DNA of 64,000 bases from Bradyrhizobium viridifuturi (lineage in GTDB: Bacteria > Pseudomonadota > Alphaproteobacteria > Rhizobiales > Xanthobacteraceae). Shown in pieces: positions 30,669-39,910 of this stretch. The translations under genes were made by a program, and so were the position numbers. A model generated the notes under the pieces. The model worked only from the letters and a program-made list of their open reading frames with translations. It was not told the DNA's origin and searched no databases. Every line of letters starts with the position of its first letter. Within the stretch, counting starts at the first letter, position 1. The stretch lies in NCBI RefSeq assembly GCF_001238275.1, contig NZ_LGTB01000017.1, positions 62,001 through 126,000 on the forward strand, written 5' to 3'.

Positions 30669-31417
30669 TTTCCTGTGTCGCTTAGCTTGGCCCTGTCGGC
30701 CTCGGGATACGTCGTGGCAGTGGTGGTGCCCTTGCGGTACTTGTCGAAGGCGATATTGCGGCGCGACGTGTACGCAGGGGTCTCCGCGCGCGGCTGCACG
30801 AGGTCAGTCGGGTCTTCGACCATGGCGGCAAGGTTGCGCTGATTGGCGCAGCCGAAATTGTAGTACTGCTTGTTCTGGATGTAGGACCCGTTGTGCATCG
30901 ACGGGCCGAGATCCTCCGGCCAGAGCCCGCACGGCCCGGCCTCCGCCTTCATCTTGGGATAGTTCACGCGGATCGCAGGCATCAGGCGCGGGTTCTCGGG
31001 ATGGTACTTGCGCACGAGGATCCCGCGCGGCGGTACGCCGGCCGCGGCAAAGGTCGCCTGGATCTCGCGCAGTGATTCCTGCGCGGGCCGGGCATTCGGC
31101 GTGTCGACGGGAACGTCGATGGTGACGGCGCCGGTGCCTTCGCGCATCCAGTCCTGCGCCATTCCCATCACCTCGGCGCGCTGCTCCGCGGTCAGGCCAC
31201 CGCGGCTGCGGCCGACGAACACCACGATCGAGCGGTCGGCCTCGGTGACGGCGATCGGGTGACGCAGGCGATAGTCGGCCGGCGAATCCACCATCGCGAG
31301 GCTGTTGTCGGCCGCGTGCTGGCAGGCGCCGAGCGTCATGGCAAGGCCGACGAGCGCTCCGGCGAGACTGACGGTGCGCTTGTGATCGGCGGATGGTCTG
31401 GGTGTGGTCTGTGTCAT
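30665..31417 (-). CDS. cpaD: Tad pilus assembly protein CpaD
   Basis: A 250-residue protein with a lipoprotein-type leader ending LGAC and the CpaD core: DYRLRHPIAVTEADRSIVVF, then a conserved end with NFGCANQRNLAAMVEDPTDL. CpaD helps assemble or stabilise the CpaC secretin in the outer membrane. Length and position between cpaC and cpaE are normal. Confidence 0.9.
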   Translation of the reverse strand: MTQTTPRPSADHKRTVSLAGALVGLAMTLGACQHAADNSLAMVDSPADYRLRHPIAVTEADRSIVVFVGRSRGGLTAEQRAEVMGMAQDWMREGTGAVTIDVPVDTPNARPAQESLREIQATFAAAGVPPRGILVRKYHPENPRLMPAIRVNYPKMKAEAGPCGLWPEDLGPSMHNGSYIQNKQYYNFGCANQRNLAAMVEDPTDLVQPRAETPAYTSRRNIAFDKYRKGTTTATTYPEADRAKLSDTGK

Positions 31418-31425
31418 CGTCCGCC

Positions 31426-32910
31426 TCAGTCGGTAATGAAGCCGTAGGTGCCGCGGTAATTCCGCGCCGGCTCGCTGCGGCCCGGCACGCCGTAGATGCG
31501 ATTGAGGCTGCCCAGCAGGTCGGCCTGCGGATCGGATGCGTTGGCGAAGCCGTCATCCGGGCGCGAGAGGTCCTTCTGTGCCACCGCGCGAACCACATAG
31601 GGCGTCACCAGCACCATAAGTTCGGTCTGGTTGTTGACGAAGTCGCGGCTGCGGAACAGCGTGCCGAGCACCGGCAGCGACGCCAGCCCCGGAAGGCCGT
31701 TGATCGCCTGCTTGGTCTGGTCCTGGATCAGGCCGGCCATGGCCATCGAGCCGCCCGAGGGAATCTCCAGCGTGGTCTCGGCGCGGCGGGTCTTGATCGA
31801 GGGGATCGTCGTTCCACCTGCCCCGCCCGTCAGTGCGTTCTCGGTCGAGACTTCCGACACTTCGGTCATGACGCGCAGGCTGATCCGGCCTTCGGTCAGC
31901 ACCACCGGCGTGAAGTTGAGCGAAATGCCGAATTTCTTGAAGCTGACGGTCTGAACGCAATTCCCGATCGTGCCGGTCGACGAAGTCTGACAGGTCACGC
32001 CGGTCGGAATTGGAAACTCGCCGCCCGAGATGAAGGTTGCCGATTCGCCCGAGATCGCGGTCAGGTTCGGTTCGGCGAGCGTCCGCACCACGCCGGCGCT
32101 TTCCATGGCGCGGAGCGTCGCCGTCACCGACGATCCGAACTGCGTGGTGAGATTGTTGCCGGAGACCAGCGGTCCGCTGTTCGCGGTGAACGGGTTGCTG
32201 TTGGCGAATTTCACCACGGTCGTGCCGTAGTTGAGGTTGGCGGTGAGGTCGATGCCGAGCTGCTTGATCAGGCTGCGCGAGACTTCGGCGACCGTGACTT
32301 TGAGCATCACCTGGTCGCGGCCGCGAACCGCGATGGAGTTCACGACCTTGTCGGGGCCGCCGACCAGCCGGGTGGCGATCTCGCCGGCCTGCTGCGCATC
32401 GACCGGGCTCGCCGCGCTGCCGGTCAGCATCACGCCGTCGCCGACGCCCTCGATCTGGATATCGGAATTCGGCAGCGCCGCGCGCAGCGCCTGACGTACG
32501 CCGTTGAGGTCGCGCTTGACCGCGATGTCATAGGCCGCGATCTGCTGTCCGGCGGCGTCGAAGAACACGATGTTGGTCTGGCCGACGGTTGCGCCGATGA
32601 TGTAGGCGCGTTGCGCCGAGCGGACCACGGCGTTGGCGATCTTGGGATCGGCCACCAGCACGTCCTTGATGTCCCTGGGCAGGTCGATCACGATCGATTT
32701 GCCGACGCCGAGCGAGAGGAAACGGGCGTTCATCTGGCCGCCGTCGGCCGATGCGGCAGGGGCAGGCGCGGCGCGATAATCGCTCGCCACCACCGGCGTC
32801 AGCGCCGGGTTCAGCGAGAGCGCCGTGACGGCCGAGAACGACAATGCGCGGACCATGAAGGCCCGCATCGTCCGTTGAGTTGCCCCGCCCTTCATCACGT
32901 GTGTCCTCAT
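31426..32910 (-). CDS. cpaC: Tad pilus outer-membrane secretin CpaC/RcpA
   Basis: A 494-residue secretin. A signal peptide (SAVTALSLNPALTPVVAS) is followed by the pilus secretin N-domain (LSLGVGKSIVIDLPRDIKDV), a BON-like segment, and the secretin domain containing VRTLAEPNLTAISGESATFI and the amphipathic C-terminal strands (LPVLGTLFRSRDFVNNQTEL). It forms the outer-membrane gate for the pilus. I chose ATG 32910, just after the cpaB stop, over a GTG two codons earlier. Confidence 0.92.
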   Translation of the reverse strand: MRTHVMKGGATQRTMRAFMVRALSFSAVTALSLNPALTPVVASDYRAAPAPAASADGGQMNARFLSLGVGKSIVIDLPRDIKDVLVADPKIANAVVRSAQRAYIIGATVGQTNIVFFDAAGQQIAAYDIAVKRDLNGVRQALRAALPNSDIQIEGVGDGVMLTGSAASPVDAQQAGEIATRLVGGPDKVVNSIAVRGRDQVMLKVTVAEVSRSLIKQLGIDLTANLNYGTTVVKFANSNPFTANSGPLVSGNNLTTQFGSSVTATLRAMESAGVVRTLAEPNLTAISGESATFISGGEFPIPTGVTCQTSSTGTIGNCVQTVSFKKFGISLNFTPVVLTEGRISLRVMTEVSEVSTENALTGGAGGTTIPSIKTRRAETTLEIPSGGSMAMAGLIQDQTKQAINGLPGLASLPVLGTLFRSRDFVNNQTELMVLVTPYVVRAVAQKDLSRPDDGFANASDPQADLLGSLNRIYGVPGRSEPARNYRGTYGFITD

Positions 32911-32912
32911 GG

Positions 32913-33707
32913 TCACTTCTGCATCGTTGCCTGGTTGGCAACGCCGAAGCGGATGACGTTGATCGTCTCACCGCGCCTCGAGTGGTTGTCGTCGATCTTG
33001 GTTTCGGGCGCGTTGTTGTCGGCGATGCTGCGCAGCGCCAGCGACAGGACGCCGCTCTGGCGCGCGCGCGCCAGCGTTTCGGTCTGTTCGGGCTTCAGCT
33101 CCAGCGTCACCGTCTTGCCGATCAGTGCGTTGGTGCCGTCCTTTTCCTTCGGCGCCTGGTCGATCGCCAGCACGCGGATATTGGTCAGGATCACCTCGGA
33201 ATTGACGATGTCGGCGCCGTTGCGGTCCGGATTCTTGTCGCGCTTCGACAGCAGGACGTCGACCCGGTCATTCGGCAGGATGAAGCCGCCGGCGCCGGTC
33301 TCGGGCGAGATTTCGGTCGATACCGCCCGCATGCCGGTCGGCAGGATCGCGGCCATGAAGCCGCTCCCGTCGGCCTTGACGAGCTTCTGCTCGCGAATCG
33401 GCTCGCCCTGGATGAACGGCGCACGCGCGATCGAACCGGTGACGTCCTTGATCGCTTCGGCGTGGCTGTCCCTGCGCATGAAGCTGGCGCTGGCGGTTGC
33501 TGCCGGCCAGGTCTGCCACTGCAAATCCTCGGGCTTCACGGCCTGGCCGAGACCGATGTCGGTTTTCGCGACCAGGATGTCGACGGTGGGCAGCTGCGCG
33601 ACCGGCGGAGGCGGCGCCGGTTTGTCGTCGCTTCCGCTCGCCAAATAGAGCGCCGCTAGGCCGGCGCAGCCTGCAATTGCCAGGACCAGAATGCGGGCCT
33701 TATCCAT
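32913..33707 (-). CDS. cpaB: Tad pilus assembly protein CpaB
   Basis: A 264-residue periplasmic protein with one N-terminal helix, a Pro-rich linker, an SAF domain (TVDILVAKTDIGLGQAVKPE) and the CpaB-type C-terminal domain (RAVSTEISPETGAGGFILPN). It works with the CpaC secretin in crossing the periplasm. It opens a group of genes after a 127-base gap from cpaA that contains CtrA-like boxes. Confidence 0.92.
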   Translation of the reverse strand: MDKARILVLAIAGCAGLAALYLASGSDDKPAPPPPVAQLPTVDILVAKTDIGLGQAVKPEDLQWQTWPAATASASFMRRDSHAEAIKDVTGSIARAPFIQGEPIREQKLVKADGSGFMAAILPTGMRAVSTEISPETGAGGFILPNDRVDVLLSKRDKNPDRNGADIVNSEVILTNIRVLAIDQAPKEKDGTNALIGKTVTLELKPEQTETLARARQSGVLSLALRSIADNNAPETKIDDNHSRRGETINVIRFGVANQATMQK

Positions 33708-33774
33708 TACGCTTCACTTTCCACATGACGCCGCGACGCTGCCGCCGCCGTGATGGGAGTTGACCAGCTATTCG

Positions 33775-33824
33775 TCAAAGCATGGTTAATGAGGCGTATC
33801 TAAATCGCCTTAACGAGCGGTTAC
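33775..33824 (-). promoter_or_regulatory. Two CtrA-like boxes upstream of cpaB
   Basis: On the minus strand TTAA-N7-TTGA (33789-33775, including the half site TTAACCAT) lies next to the plus-strand box TTAA-N7-TTAC (33810-33824). Both are one base from the TTAA-N7-TTAA consensus. They lie 68-117 bases before the cpaB start. Control by CtrA is inferred from Caulobacter. Confidence 0.35.
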
Positions 33825-33834
33825 CGCTACTTTC

Positions 33835-34359
33835 TCAGCGCAAGGCGAAGTGCGCGAGATCGATCGTCTTGATCCAGTCCGTCTCCGGATAGATCAGCAG
33901 GGCGCCGAGGGCGAGTGCGATGCCGTAGGGGATGCCGGTCTGCTTGTCGTGCAGGCGGCTGAGCCAGGCCTGGGACGCGAGCGGGTAGGGCAGCGGCCAC
34001 TGCCGGAGCTGCAGCAGCAGCACGGTCAGCGCGCCGCCGAACAGCGAGGCAAAGACCAGATAGGGGAGCAGATGCTCGAAGCCGAACCACAGTCCGGCCG
34101 CGGCCGCGACCTTGGCGTCTCCGCCGCCGACCCAGCCCATCGCGAACATGCCGAATGCGACCACCAGTACCAGCGCGCCGGCGCCGGCATGGCTGAGGAT
34201 GTCGTGGACGCCCATCCCGGTCAGCGGTGCCAGGGCGAAGAAGCCGGCCACCAGCGCCAGCGAGATCCGGTTCGGGATCGTCATGGTCAACAGATCGCTC
34301 GCCGCCGCAAAGGCCATCAGGGCCGGAAACAGCATCAGGCGTGCGATGTCGAGGATCAT
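33835..34359 (-). CDS. cpaA: Prepilin peptidase CpaA/TadV
   Basis: A 174-residue A24 aspartic protease in the inner membrane. The two catalytic aspartates are Asp22 (AAASDLLTM) and Asp81 (GGGDAK). It removes the short basic leader from Flp pilin and the TadE-like pseudopilins. It is compact, lacking the N-methylating domain of larger PilD proteins, as usual for the Tad branch. The flp gene is upstream. Confidence 0.93.
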   Translation of the reverse strand: MILDIARLMLFPALMAFAAASDLLTMTIPNRISLALVAGFFALAPLTGMGVHDILSHAGAGALVLVVAFGMFAMGWVGGGDAKVAAAAGLWFGFEHLLPYLVFASLFGGALTVLLLQLRQWPLPYPLASQAWLSRLHDKQTGIPYGIALALGALLIYPETDWIKTIDLAHFALR

Positions 34360-34479
34360 GGATTCATGCCGTCAAGCTGGAGCTGCGGTCGAGACCCGAC
34401 GCTAGCGGCCAATGGTGAACAATCGGGAAAGGACTGCTGGCGCCGCGACGGAGGTCGCCGGGCAGCCCCGACAAATAGC

Positions 34480-34506
34480 AAAGGTCCCGGGTTTGCCGGG
34501 ACCTTT
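34480..34506 (-). terminator. Hairpin terminator after flp
   Basis: AAAGGTCCCGG (34480-34490) pairs with CCGGGACCTTT (34496-34506), 23 bases beyond the flp stop. It would cap the abundant pilin mRNA and limit read-through into cpaA. Confidence 0.75.
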
Positions 34507-34529
34507 GATGCGAGTTCGTCGGAACCGAC

Positions 34530-34694
34530 TTACTTCAGCGAACCGGCGATCGTGCTGAAGGTGCCCGAGAGCTTGGTGCCGACGCCGTTGACTGCAGCGA
34601 TGATCGCGATGGCGATACCGGTGGCGATCAGGCCGTATTCGATGGCGGTCGCGCCCGACTCGTCCTTCACGAAGCGCGAAACGAGGTTCTTCAT
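34530..34694 (-). CDS. flp: Flp-type major pilin
   Basis: A 54-residue pilin precursor. A short basic leader MKNLVSRFVKDESG ends in Gly14; cleavage before Ala15 gives a mature end ATAIEYGLI with the Flp-typical Glu/Tyr pair (Glu19, Tyr20), followed by one hydrophobic helix and a small polar tail. AGGAG stands six bases before the ATG at 34694. It is the first gene of the minus-strand Tad cluster. Confidence 0.95.
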   Translation of the reverse strand: MKNLVSRFVKDESGATAIEYGLIATGIAIAIIAAVNGVGTKLSGTFSTIAGSLK

Positions 34695-34973
34695 AAGTAA
34701 CTCCTGTGTACACGTGGCTGGTCGAACTAGGTTTGGTCTCGTCGGCGTTCTCAGCACCGTGACCATTGCGGCACCCTACGGTTCGACAATTTCGGTGCAG
34801 TTAATTTGATCGCACAAACACAGCGGGAACCCGCACTTGTTGCGCACAGTAAATTTGGGATTAAGCGGACCGCTCAGATTGCAGGTTGTTGCTGAGAACC
34901 CGCTGCGGGCACCTGTTCACGGCTCCTTAAGTGCACATCTGTACCCATGGAGCGTCCGTCAAAAGAGGCCGTC

Positions 34974-35804
34974 ATGCCCAGCCTTCCCTTTGAAGTCATC
35001 GAGATGATCGGCCAGACGATGATGAAGGTGGTGCCGATCACCATCGCGCTGGCGCTGGTCTTCACGGTGCTCGCCCATTTCTGGGCCTGCAATCCCGGCA
35101 AGCCGTGGTGGCAGAAGCGTGAGCTGATCACCGACATCTGTTACTGGTTCTTCGTGCCGGTGTTCGCCCGCGTGCTGCGCATCGGGCTCCTGGTGGTGGG
35201 CGCGGCCGCGGTGTTCAATGTCCACGGCGCCGACGATTTGATCGCGTTCTATGAGAACGGGCATGGCCCGCTGGCGCAGCTTCCGCTCTGGCTGCAGTCG
35301 ATCATCTTCCTCGTCGGCTCCGATTTCATGCTGTACTGGCTGCACCGGATGTTCCACCGCGGCGACTTCTGGAAGTACCACGCCATTCATCACTCCTCCG
35401 AGGATCTTGAATGGATCTCGGCGGCACGCTTCCATCCCGTCAATCTTCTGATCGGCACGATCACCGTCGACGTGATTCTGCTGATGGCCGGAATCTCGCC
35501 GAACATCATGCTGTGGGTCGGACCGTTCACCACGTTCCACTCGGCATTCGTCCACGCCAACCTGAACTGGACGCTTGGCCCGTTCAAATATGTGATCGCG
35601 ACGCCGGTGTTTCACCGCTGGCATCACACCGGTCTCGAGGACGGCGGCGACACCAATTTCGCTGGCACGTTCCCGCTCTGGGATATTCTGTTCGGGACGT
35701 TCCGCATGCCCGAAGGCAAGCTTCCGGAAGATTACGGTGTCGATGCCGAGCAGGGCGTGCCGAGCGAGATCGGCGGACAGCTGGCCTATCCGTTCCGGCA
35801 ATGA
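34974..35804 (+). CDS. Sterol desaturase / fatty acid hydroxylase family membrane protein
   Basis: A 276-residue polytopic protein with the di-iron histidine clusters of the family: HRMFH, HAIHHSS, and HRWHHT near the end, plus helices around residues 15-35, 60-80 and 150-175. Members hydroxylate or desaturate lipid chains in the membrane. I chose ATG 34974 (AGAGG five bases upstream) over ATG 34947. A substrate cannot be inferred. It is followed after 24 bases by a GT-C-like gene, suggesting a shared envelope-lipid role. Confidence 0.87.
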   Translation: MPSLPFEVIEMIGQTMMKVVPITIALALVFTVLAHFWACNPGKPWWQKRELITDICYWFFVPVFARVLRIGLLVVGAAAVFNVHGADDLIAFYENGHGPLAQLPLWLQSIIFLVGSDFMLYWLHRMFHRGDFWKYHAIHHSSEDLEWISAARFHPVNLLIGTITVDVILLMAGISPNIMLWVGPFTTFHSAFVHANLNWTLGPFKYVIATPVFHRWHHTGLEDGGDTNFAGTFPLWDILFGTFRMPEGKLPEDYGVDAEQGVPSEIGGQLAYPFRQ

Positions 35805-35828
35805 CGCCGGTGGCCGCCAGGTGCCATC

Positions 35829-37273
35829 ATGAGCGTTGAGACGGCGACCTTCCCGCGGGCGAAAGCTCCGCGCTCGCCGAGGTCCCGGCCTGGTTCTGGA
35901 TCGCGTGCGGCGTCTATGCGCTGCTGCTGTTCGTCGGCGACCGGCTGCTCGCCGATTCCGATACCTACTGGCAGATTGCGGTCGGCCGCTGGATCCTCGA
36001 CCATCGCACGCTGCCGTCGGTCGACATCTATTCGTACACCAAGGCCGGTGCGCCGTGGGTGTCGTCGTCCTGGCTGGCGCAGATTCTGTTCGCGAAGGCC
36101 TATGACCTCGCCGGGTGGACCGGCCCGGCGGCGCTGGCCGCGGCCTGTGCCGCCGCCAGCTTCGCATTGCTGACCGCTATCCTCAGCCGCGCGCTGCCGG
36201 CAATCTACGCCAGCCTGATCGCCCTTGCGGCGCTGGTCCTGACGTGCGGGCATCTGCTGGCTCGTCCGCATGTGCTGGTGATGCCGATCATGCTGGTCTG
36301 GGCGAACGGCCTGATTACCGCCAGCGAACGCCGCGAGGCGCCTTCGTTCTGGCTGCTGCCGCTGATCGCGCTGTGGGCCAACCTGCATGGCGGCTTTCTG
36401 TTTGGCCTGGTGCTGGTCGGTGCATTTGCGCTCGATGCGCTGTGGAACGCCCTGCCGGCCCAAAGGCCGGCGCTGGCGCTGCGCTGGGCAGCGTTCGGCA
36501 TCGGTGCGCTGGCTGCGTGCTGCGTGACCCCCTATGGGTGGGGCTCGATCCTCGCCTCGCTGAAGATTCTCGGTCTCGGTGAATTGCTGCATCTCATCCA
36601 GGAGTGGCGGCCGGCGACCTTCAGCGAGATCGACCCGTTCGCGCTGTCCATCCTCGGCCTGCTCGGCGCGGCGCTCTATTACGGGGCAAGGTTGCCGCTG
36701 CCGCGAATTCTCCTGGTGCTGGGCTTGCTGCACATGGCCCTGTCCCACATCAGAAATCTTGAGCTGTTCGCGCTGCTGCTGCCGCTCGCTGTGCTCACGC
36801 CGGTCGCAACCCAGTTCCGGCTGCGCGGCTCTGGTATCGTTCGCCCGAGGGCCGTTCCGGCGGCGATCCTTGTCGCCGGACTTTGCACATGGACCTCAAT
36901 CGCGGCGGCGCGTCAGGTGCTATCGCCACCGCCGACCCATTCGCCGGCTGCCGCGGTTGACGCGATGAAGGCGCGCCACGTCAAGCGGGTGCTCAACGAT
37001 CTGCAGTTCGGTGGCTATCTGATCTGGCGTCAGGTGCCGGTGTTCATCGACGGGCGCGCCGAGCTCTACGGCGAGACGTTCGGGATGAGCCTCGCCCGCG
37101 CGCTTCAGCTCAAGGACGTCAACGGTTTCCTCAGCCTGCTCAAGACTTACGACATCGATGCGGTGATGCTGGCGCCGGACACGCCGGCCTCCAGATTACT
37201 GGATCATATCGAAGGATGGCAGCGCCTCTACGCCGACGATCGCGTGGTCGTTCACGTCCGCACCGCCAGCTGA
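35829..37273 (+). CDS. GT-C-like polytopic membrane protein (frameshifted at start)
   Basis: About 481 residues when corrected. The start MSVET is followed, after one missing base near 35843, by GDLPAGESSALAEVPAWFW and a first helix. Then ADSDTYWQIAVGRWILDHR and VDIYSYTKAGAPWVSSSWLA resemble the first periplasmic loop of GT-C glycosyltransferases (acidic residues after helix 1). Around 9-10 helices follow, ending in a soluble domain (VFIDGRAELYGETFGM). No close family is named with certainty; a lipid-linked sugar transferase is possible. No alternative start exists in the main frame before GTG 36059, which would cut the acidic loop. Confidence 0.65.
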
Positions 37274-37315
37274 AGCCGTTGCGGTCATACAACGTGGGTC
37301 GCCGCGAAGCGGCGC

Positions 37316-38388
37316 TCAAGTCCTGCTGACGGACGGCCCGGCAGAGCGACGAGCGATGAGGATGGCGGCAATGGTCAGCCCGCCGCCGGCCAGGACGTCG
37401 GCGAGGTGATGACCTCCCACGGGCATCGTCGCGACGATCATAGTTGCGTTCACGACGAACACGGGAACGACGAGCCAGCGGGTGTCGCGCGCAGCATAGA
37501 TCGTCATGACGCCGAGCATGGTGTGGAACGAGGGAAAGCTGACGATGCCGTCGACGCTTGCCATGTCGACCACCGACAGCGATCCGTCTCGCAACATCGA
37601 GAAGGTCCGTCCGAACGTCCACATGTCGCCGAGCGCAGCAAAGTGCTCGTAGCTTTGCGGGGCGGGGTGGAAATAGGCGAACGCGCCCGCGGCGAGGATC
37701 AGCCACATGCCGACGCACAGCGCAACCGCGCTCAAGCTGAGAACGGCGATGAACTCCGCGAGCCTGTCGCCGCGCCGTTGCAGGATCAGCCACCCGAGCA
37801 CCAGTTGTGACACCAGGCCGGTGCTTTGGTAGGCCGTCGTCAGCATCGTCGCGACGAACGAATGCGAGTTGGTCGCGGCCAGGAAGGTCAGCCAATCGAA
37901 GCCCAGCAGATGATCGACGCCGGCCAGAACGTCGTCCCTGAGCGGCAGCTCGATGCTGCGATCAGATAGCTGAGCGTGCTGCCCGCGGTCAGGAGCACGC
38001 TGATCGGCAGCAGCGCGCGCCAGAACAACTCGGTCATGAACAGGCCGCGCCGCAACAGGATGGCCGGACGTCGCTGGTCGGCGCCAAGCCGGTTGGAGGC
38101 AATGGCGAGGAACGCGGCTGCAATCGCGCAATATGCGATGCCTTGCAGGATCGAGATCCAGTTCGAGGACGCGAACGAGAGCCCGGAGTTGGGCAGCCAG
38201 ATCGCGTCGGCCAGGATACACGCGACGATGCAGGACCATGCGATCGCCATGTGGCGCTGCGCGGCGTCGCCGAAGTCGCTGAACATCAGCCAGCGCACCG
38301 CGGCGCCACGGATCCGGGCTGGGTCGACTATCAGGCCGCGGGCGCCGGAGCCGGCGGCGCTCTTTTCGATTCTTGATACCGACGACAC
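37316..38388 (-). CDS. PAP2-superfamily membrane phosphatase (frameshifted)
   Basis: About 357 residues when corrected. The N-terminal part has several helices of unknown type. The C-terminal half holds the PAP2 motifs SFPSFHTM and PVGGHHLADVLAG, whose histidines form the phosphatase site; enzymes of this branch act on lipid phosphates or transfer inositol phosphate. The frame breaks near 37954, where SYLIAA should continue IELPLRDDVLAGVDHLLGFD. The start GTG 38388 has no strong ribosome site, so the N-terminus is uncertain. It lies convergent with the GT-C-like gene. Confidence 0.72.
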
Positions 38389-38690
38389 GTGCTGCGCTTT
38401 GTGCTTGTGGCTGGCGCAGAAACTGCTTGGAGTCTCTTAAGATTGGGATAACCCCGGAACAGGCGATTCGATGACGCGCTGCCGCGGCGGCAAGATGACG
38501 GCATCGGCGACCGGGCATTCCCGGGCGAGGTCGCGGACATCAGGCTTGCCGGCCAGGGAAGTCGTGACATCCGCGCAATTAGGCGGTCGATTTTTGCTCT
38601 TCTTAAATGAATTGCCGTCAGATTTGCCTGCGTCGGGCGCGGTCCGCTGCGTATCGCCTTTGCCGGCTTGTTCACGTCCCGGGGTAGAGT
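38389..38690. other. Intergenic region between the PAP2 gene and the pilus gene
   Basis: About 300 bases with no convincing gene. The two flanking genes diverge, so promoters for both must lie here; a short AT-rich run near 38590-38612 is the only visible hint. Confidence 0.4.
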
Positions 38691-39197
38691 ATGTCGTTTC
38701 AGTCCCAAAGCATTCGCGCCGTCGCGCGCATTGGATTCATCTCGCTGGCCGCAGCCGTGCTGCTCGGGCCCGCGCTGGCAACGGCTGCGCCCGATCCGGA
38801 TCGGATCGCGGTCAACGTCGATCAGGCCAAGCTCGTCAAGCTGCCCGGCGGCATCGCCACGATCGTGGTCGGCAATCCCCTGATTGCCGACGTCACCCTG
38901 CAGAATGGCGGGGTCGTGGTCGTGACCGGCAAGGGCTATGGCGCGACCAATTTCATCGCACTCGACCGCACCGGCCAGGTGCTGGTGGATCGCCAGATCC
39001 AGGTCGAAGGTCCGACCGATCAGCTTGTCACCGTCTACCGCGGCATCGATCGCGAGACCTACAGCTGCATGCCGGTCTGTCAGCGCCGCATCACCCTCGG
39101 CGATGGCGACACCTATTTCAGGGCGACCATGGAACAGGCCGGTACGCTCAACAATCAGGCCACCGGCTCGGGGGGAGCCGCGAAGCCGCAGAACTGA
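38691..39197 (+). CDS. Exported protein with pilus-secretin N-terminal domain
   Basis: A 168-residue protein with a signal peptide ending ALATAAP. The domain KLVKLPGGIATIVVGNPLIA through GATNFIALDRTGQVLVDRQI is the same N-domain found at the front of CpaC, here without any secretin barrel. A C-terminal part has a Cys pair (YSCMPVCQ). It probably binds near the Tad secretin in the periplasm. It precedes two pseudopilin genes, completing the second part of the Tad locus. Confidence 0.82.
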   Translation: MSFQSQSIRAVARIGFISLAAAVLLGPALATAAPDPDRIAVNVDQAKLVKLPGGIATIVVGNPLIADVTLQNGGVVVVTGKGYGATNFIALDRTGQVLVDRQIQVEGPTDQLVTVYRGIDRETYSCMPVCQRRITLGDGDTYFRATMEQAGTLNNQATGSGGAAKPQN

Positions 39198-39355
39198 CGC
39201 GCGCTTCACACGCCGGCGCCGCGGCCGATCGCAGGTCGTTCGCCGGCATGCTTAACAATGGCCTAACGGATCGGGTCGCTCTGTCTCGATCCGGCGAAAT
39301 ACTTCGACAATGACTCTTGGGTAGTTGTTGCCGCCATGTTGATCCGGGGTCGTTG

Positions 39356-39910
39356 ATGCCGCTGACCGCCTATTCTTTCGCACGCCTCCTCCGTCGCTTT
39401 CGCCGAGACCGCCGCGGTGTAACCGTGGTGGAATTCGCGATGGTCGCGCCGCTGTTCTTCGGATTGCTTTTTGCGATCATCGAAGTGGCAATGATCTTCT
39501 TCGCCAGCCAAGTGCTCGAGACGGTGACGCAGGATTCGTCGCGTTTCATCATGACCGGCCAGGCTCAGGGCTTGAGCTATACCCAGGCGCAGTTCAAGGC
39601 GTACGTCTGTAACAAGATCACAACGCTGTTCGACTGCAACAACGGCATCTACGTCGACGTCCGCAGCTATCCGTCCGCGACGGGCTTCAGCAGTGTCAAC
39701 ATCACGCCGATCACCGATCCCACGCAGGTGAAGTGGTGTCCCGGCAAGGACGGCGACGTCGTGGTGGTCCGGCTGTTCTATCAATGGCAGCTGTTTGTCA
39801 CCCAGCTCGGCTTCAATGCCTCGAACCTCCCCAATGGCAAGCGGCTCTTGATCGCGACTGCGACGTTCAAGAACGAGCCGTCCGGAACCGCTGGGGCCAC
39901 ATGCTCATGA
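39356..39910 (+). CDS. tadE: TadE-like pseudopilin (first copy)
   Basis: A 184-residue protein. A basic leader (RLLRRFRRDRRG) leads into VTVVEFAMVAPLFFGLLFAI, the TadE-type signal with Glu five residues after the predicted cleavage at Gly. The long C-terminal part carries four cysteines. TadE-like pseudopilins are processed by CpaA and needed for pilus assembly. The downstream paralogue overlaps its stop. Confidence 0.85.
   Translation: MPLTAYSFARLLRRFRRDRRGVTVVEFAMVAPLFFGLLFAIIEVAMIFFASQVLETVTQDSSRFIMTGQAQGLSYTQAQFKAYVCNKITTLFDCNNGIYVDVRSYPSATGFSSVNITPITDPTQVKWCPGKDGDVVVVRLFYQWQLFVTQLGFNASNLPNGKRLLIATATFKNEPSGTAGATCS

Noticed and set aside
34750..34946. CtrA box upstream of flp
   Set aside because: Several TTAA tetramers occur, but none is paired at the needed 7-base spacing.
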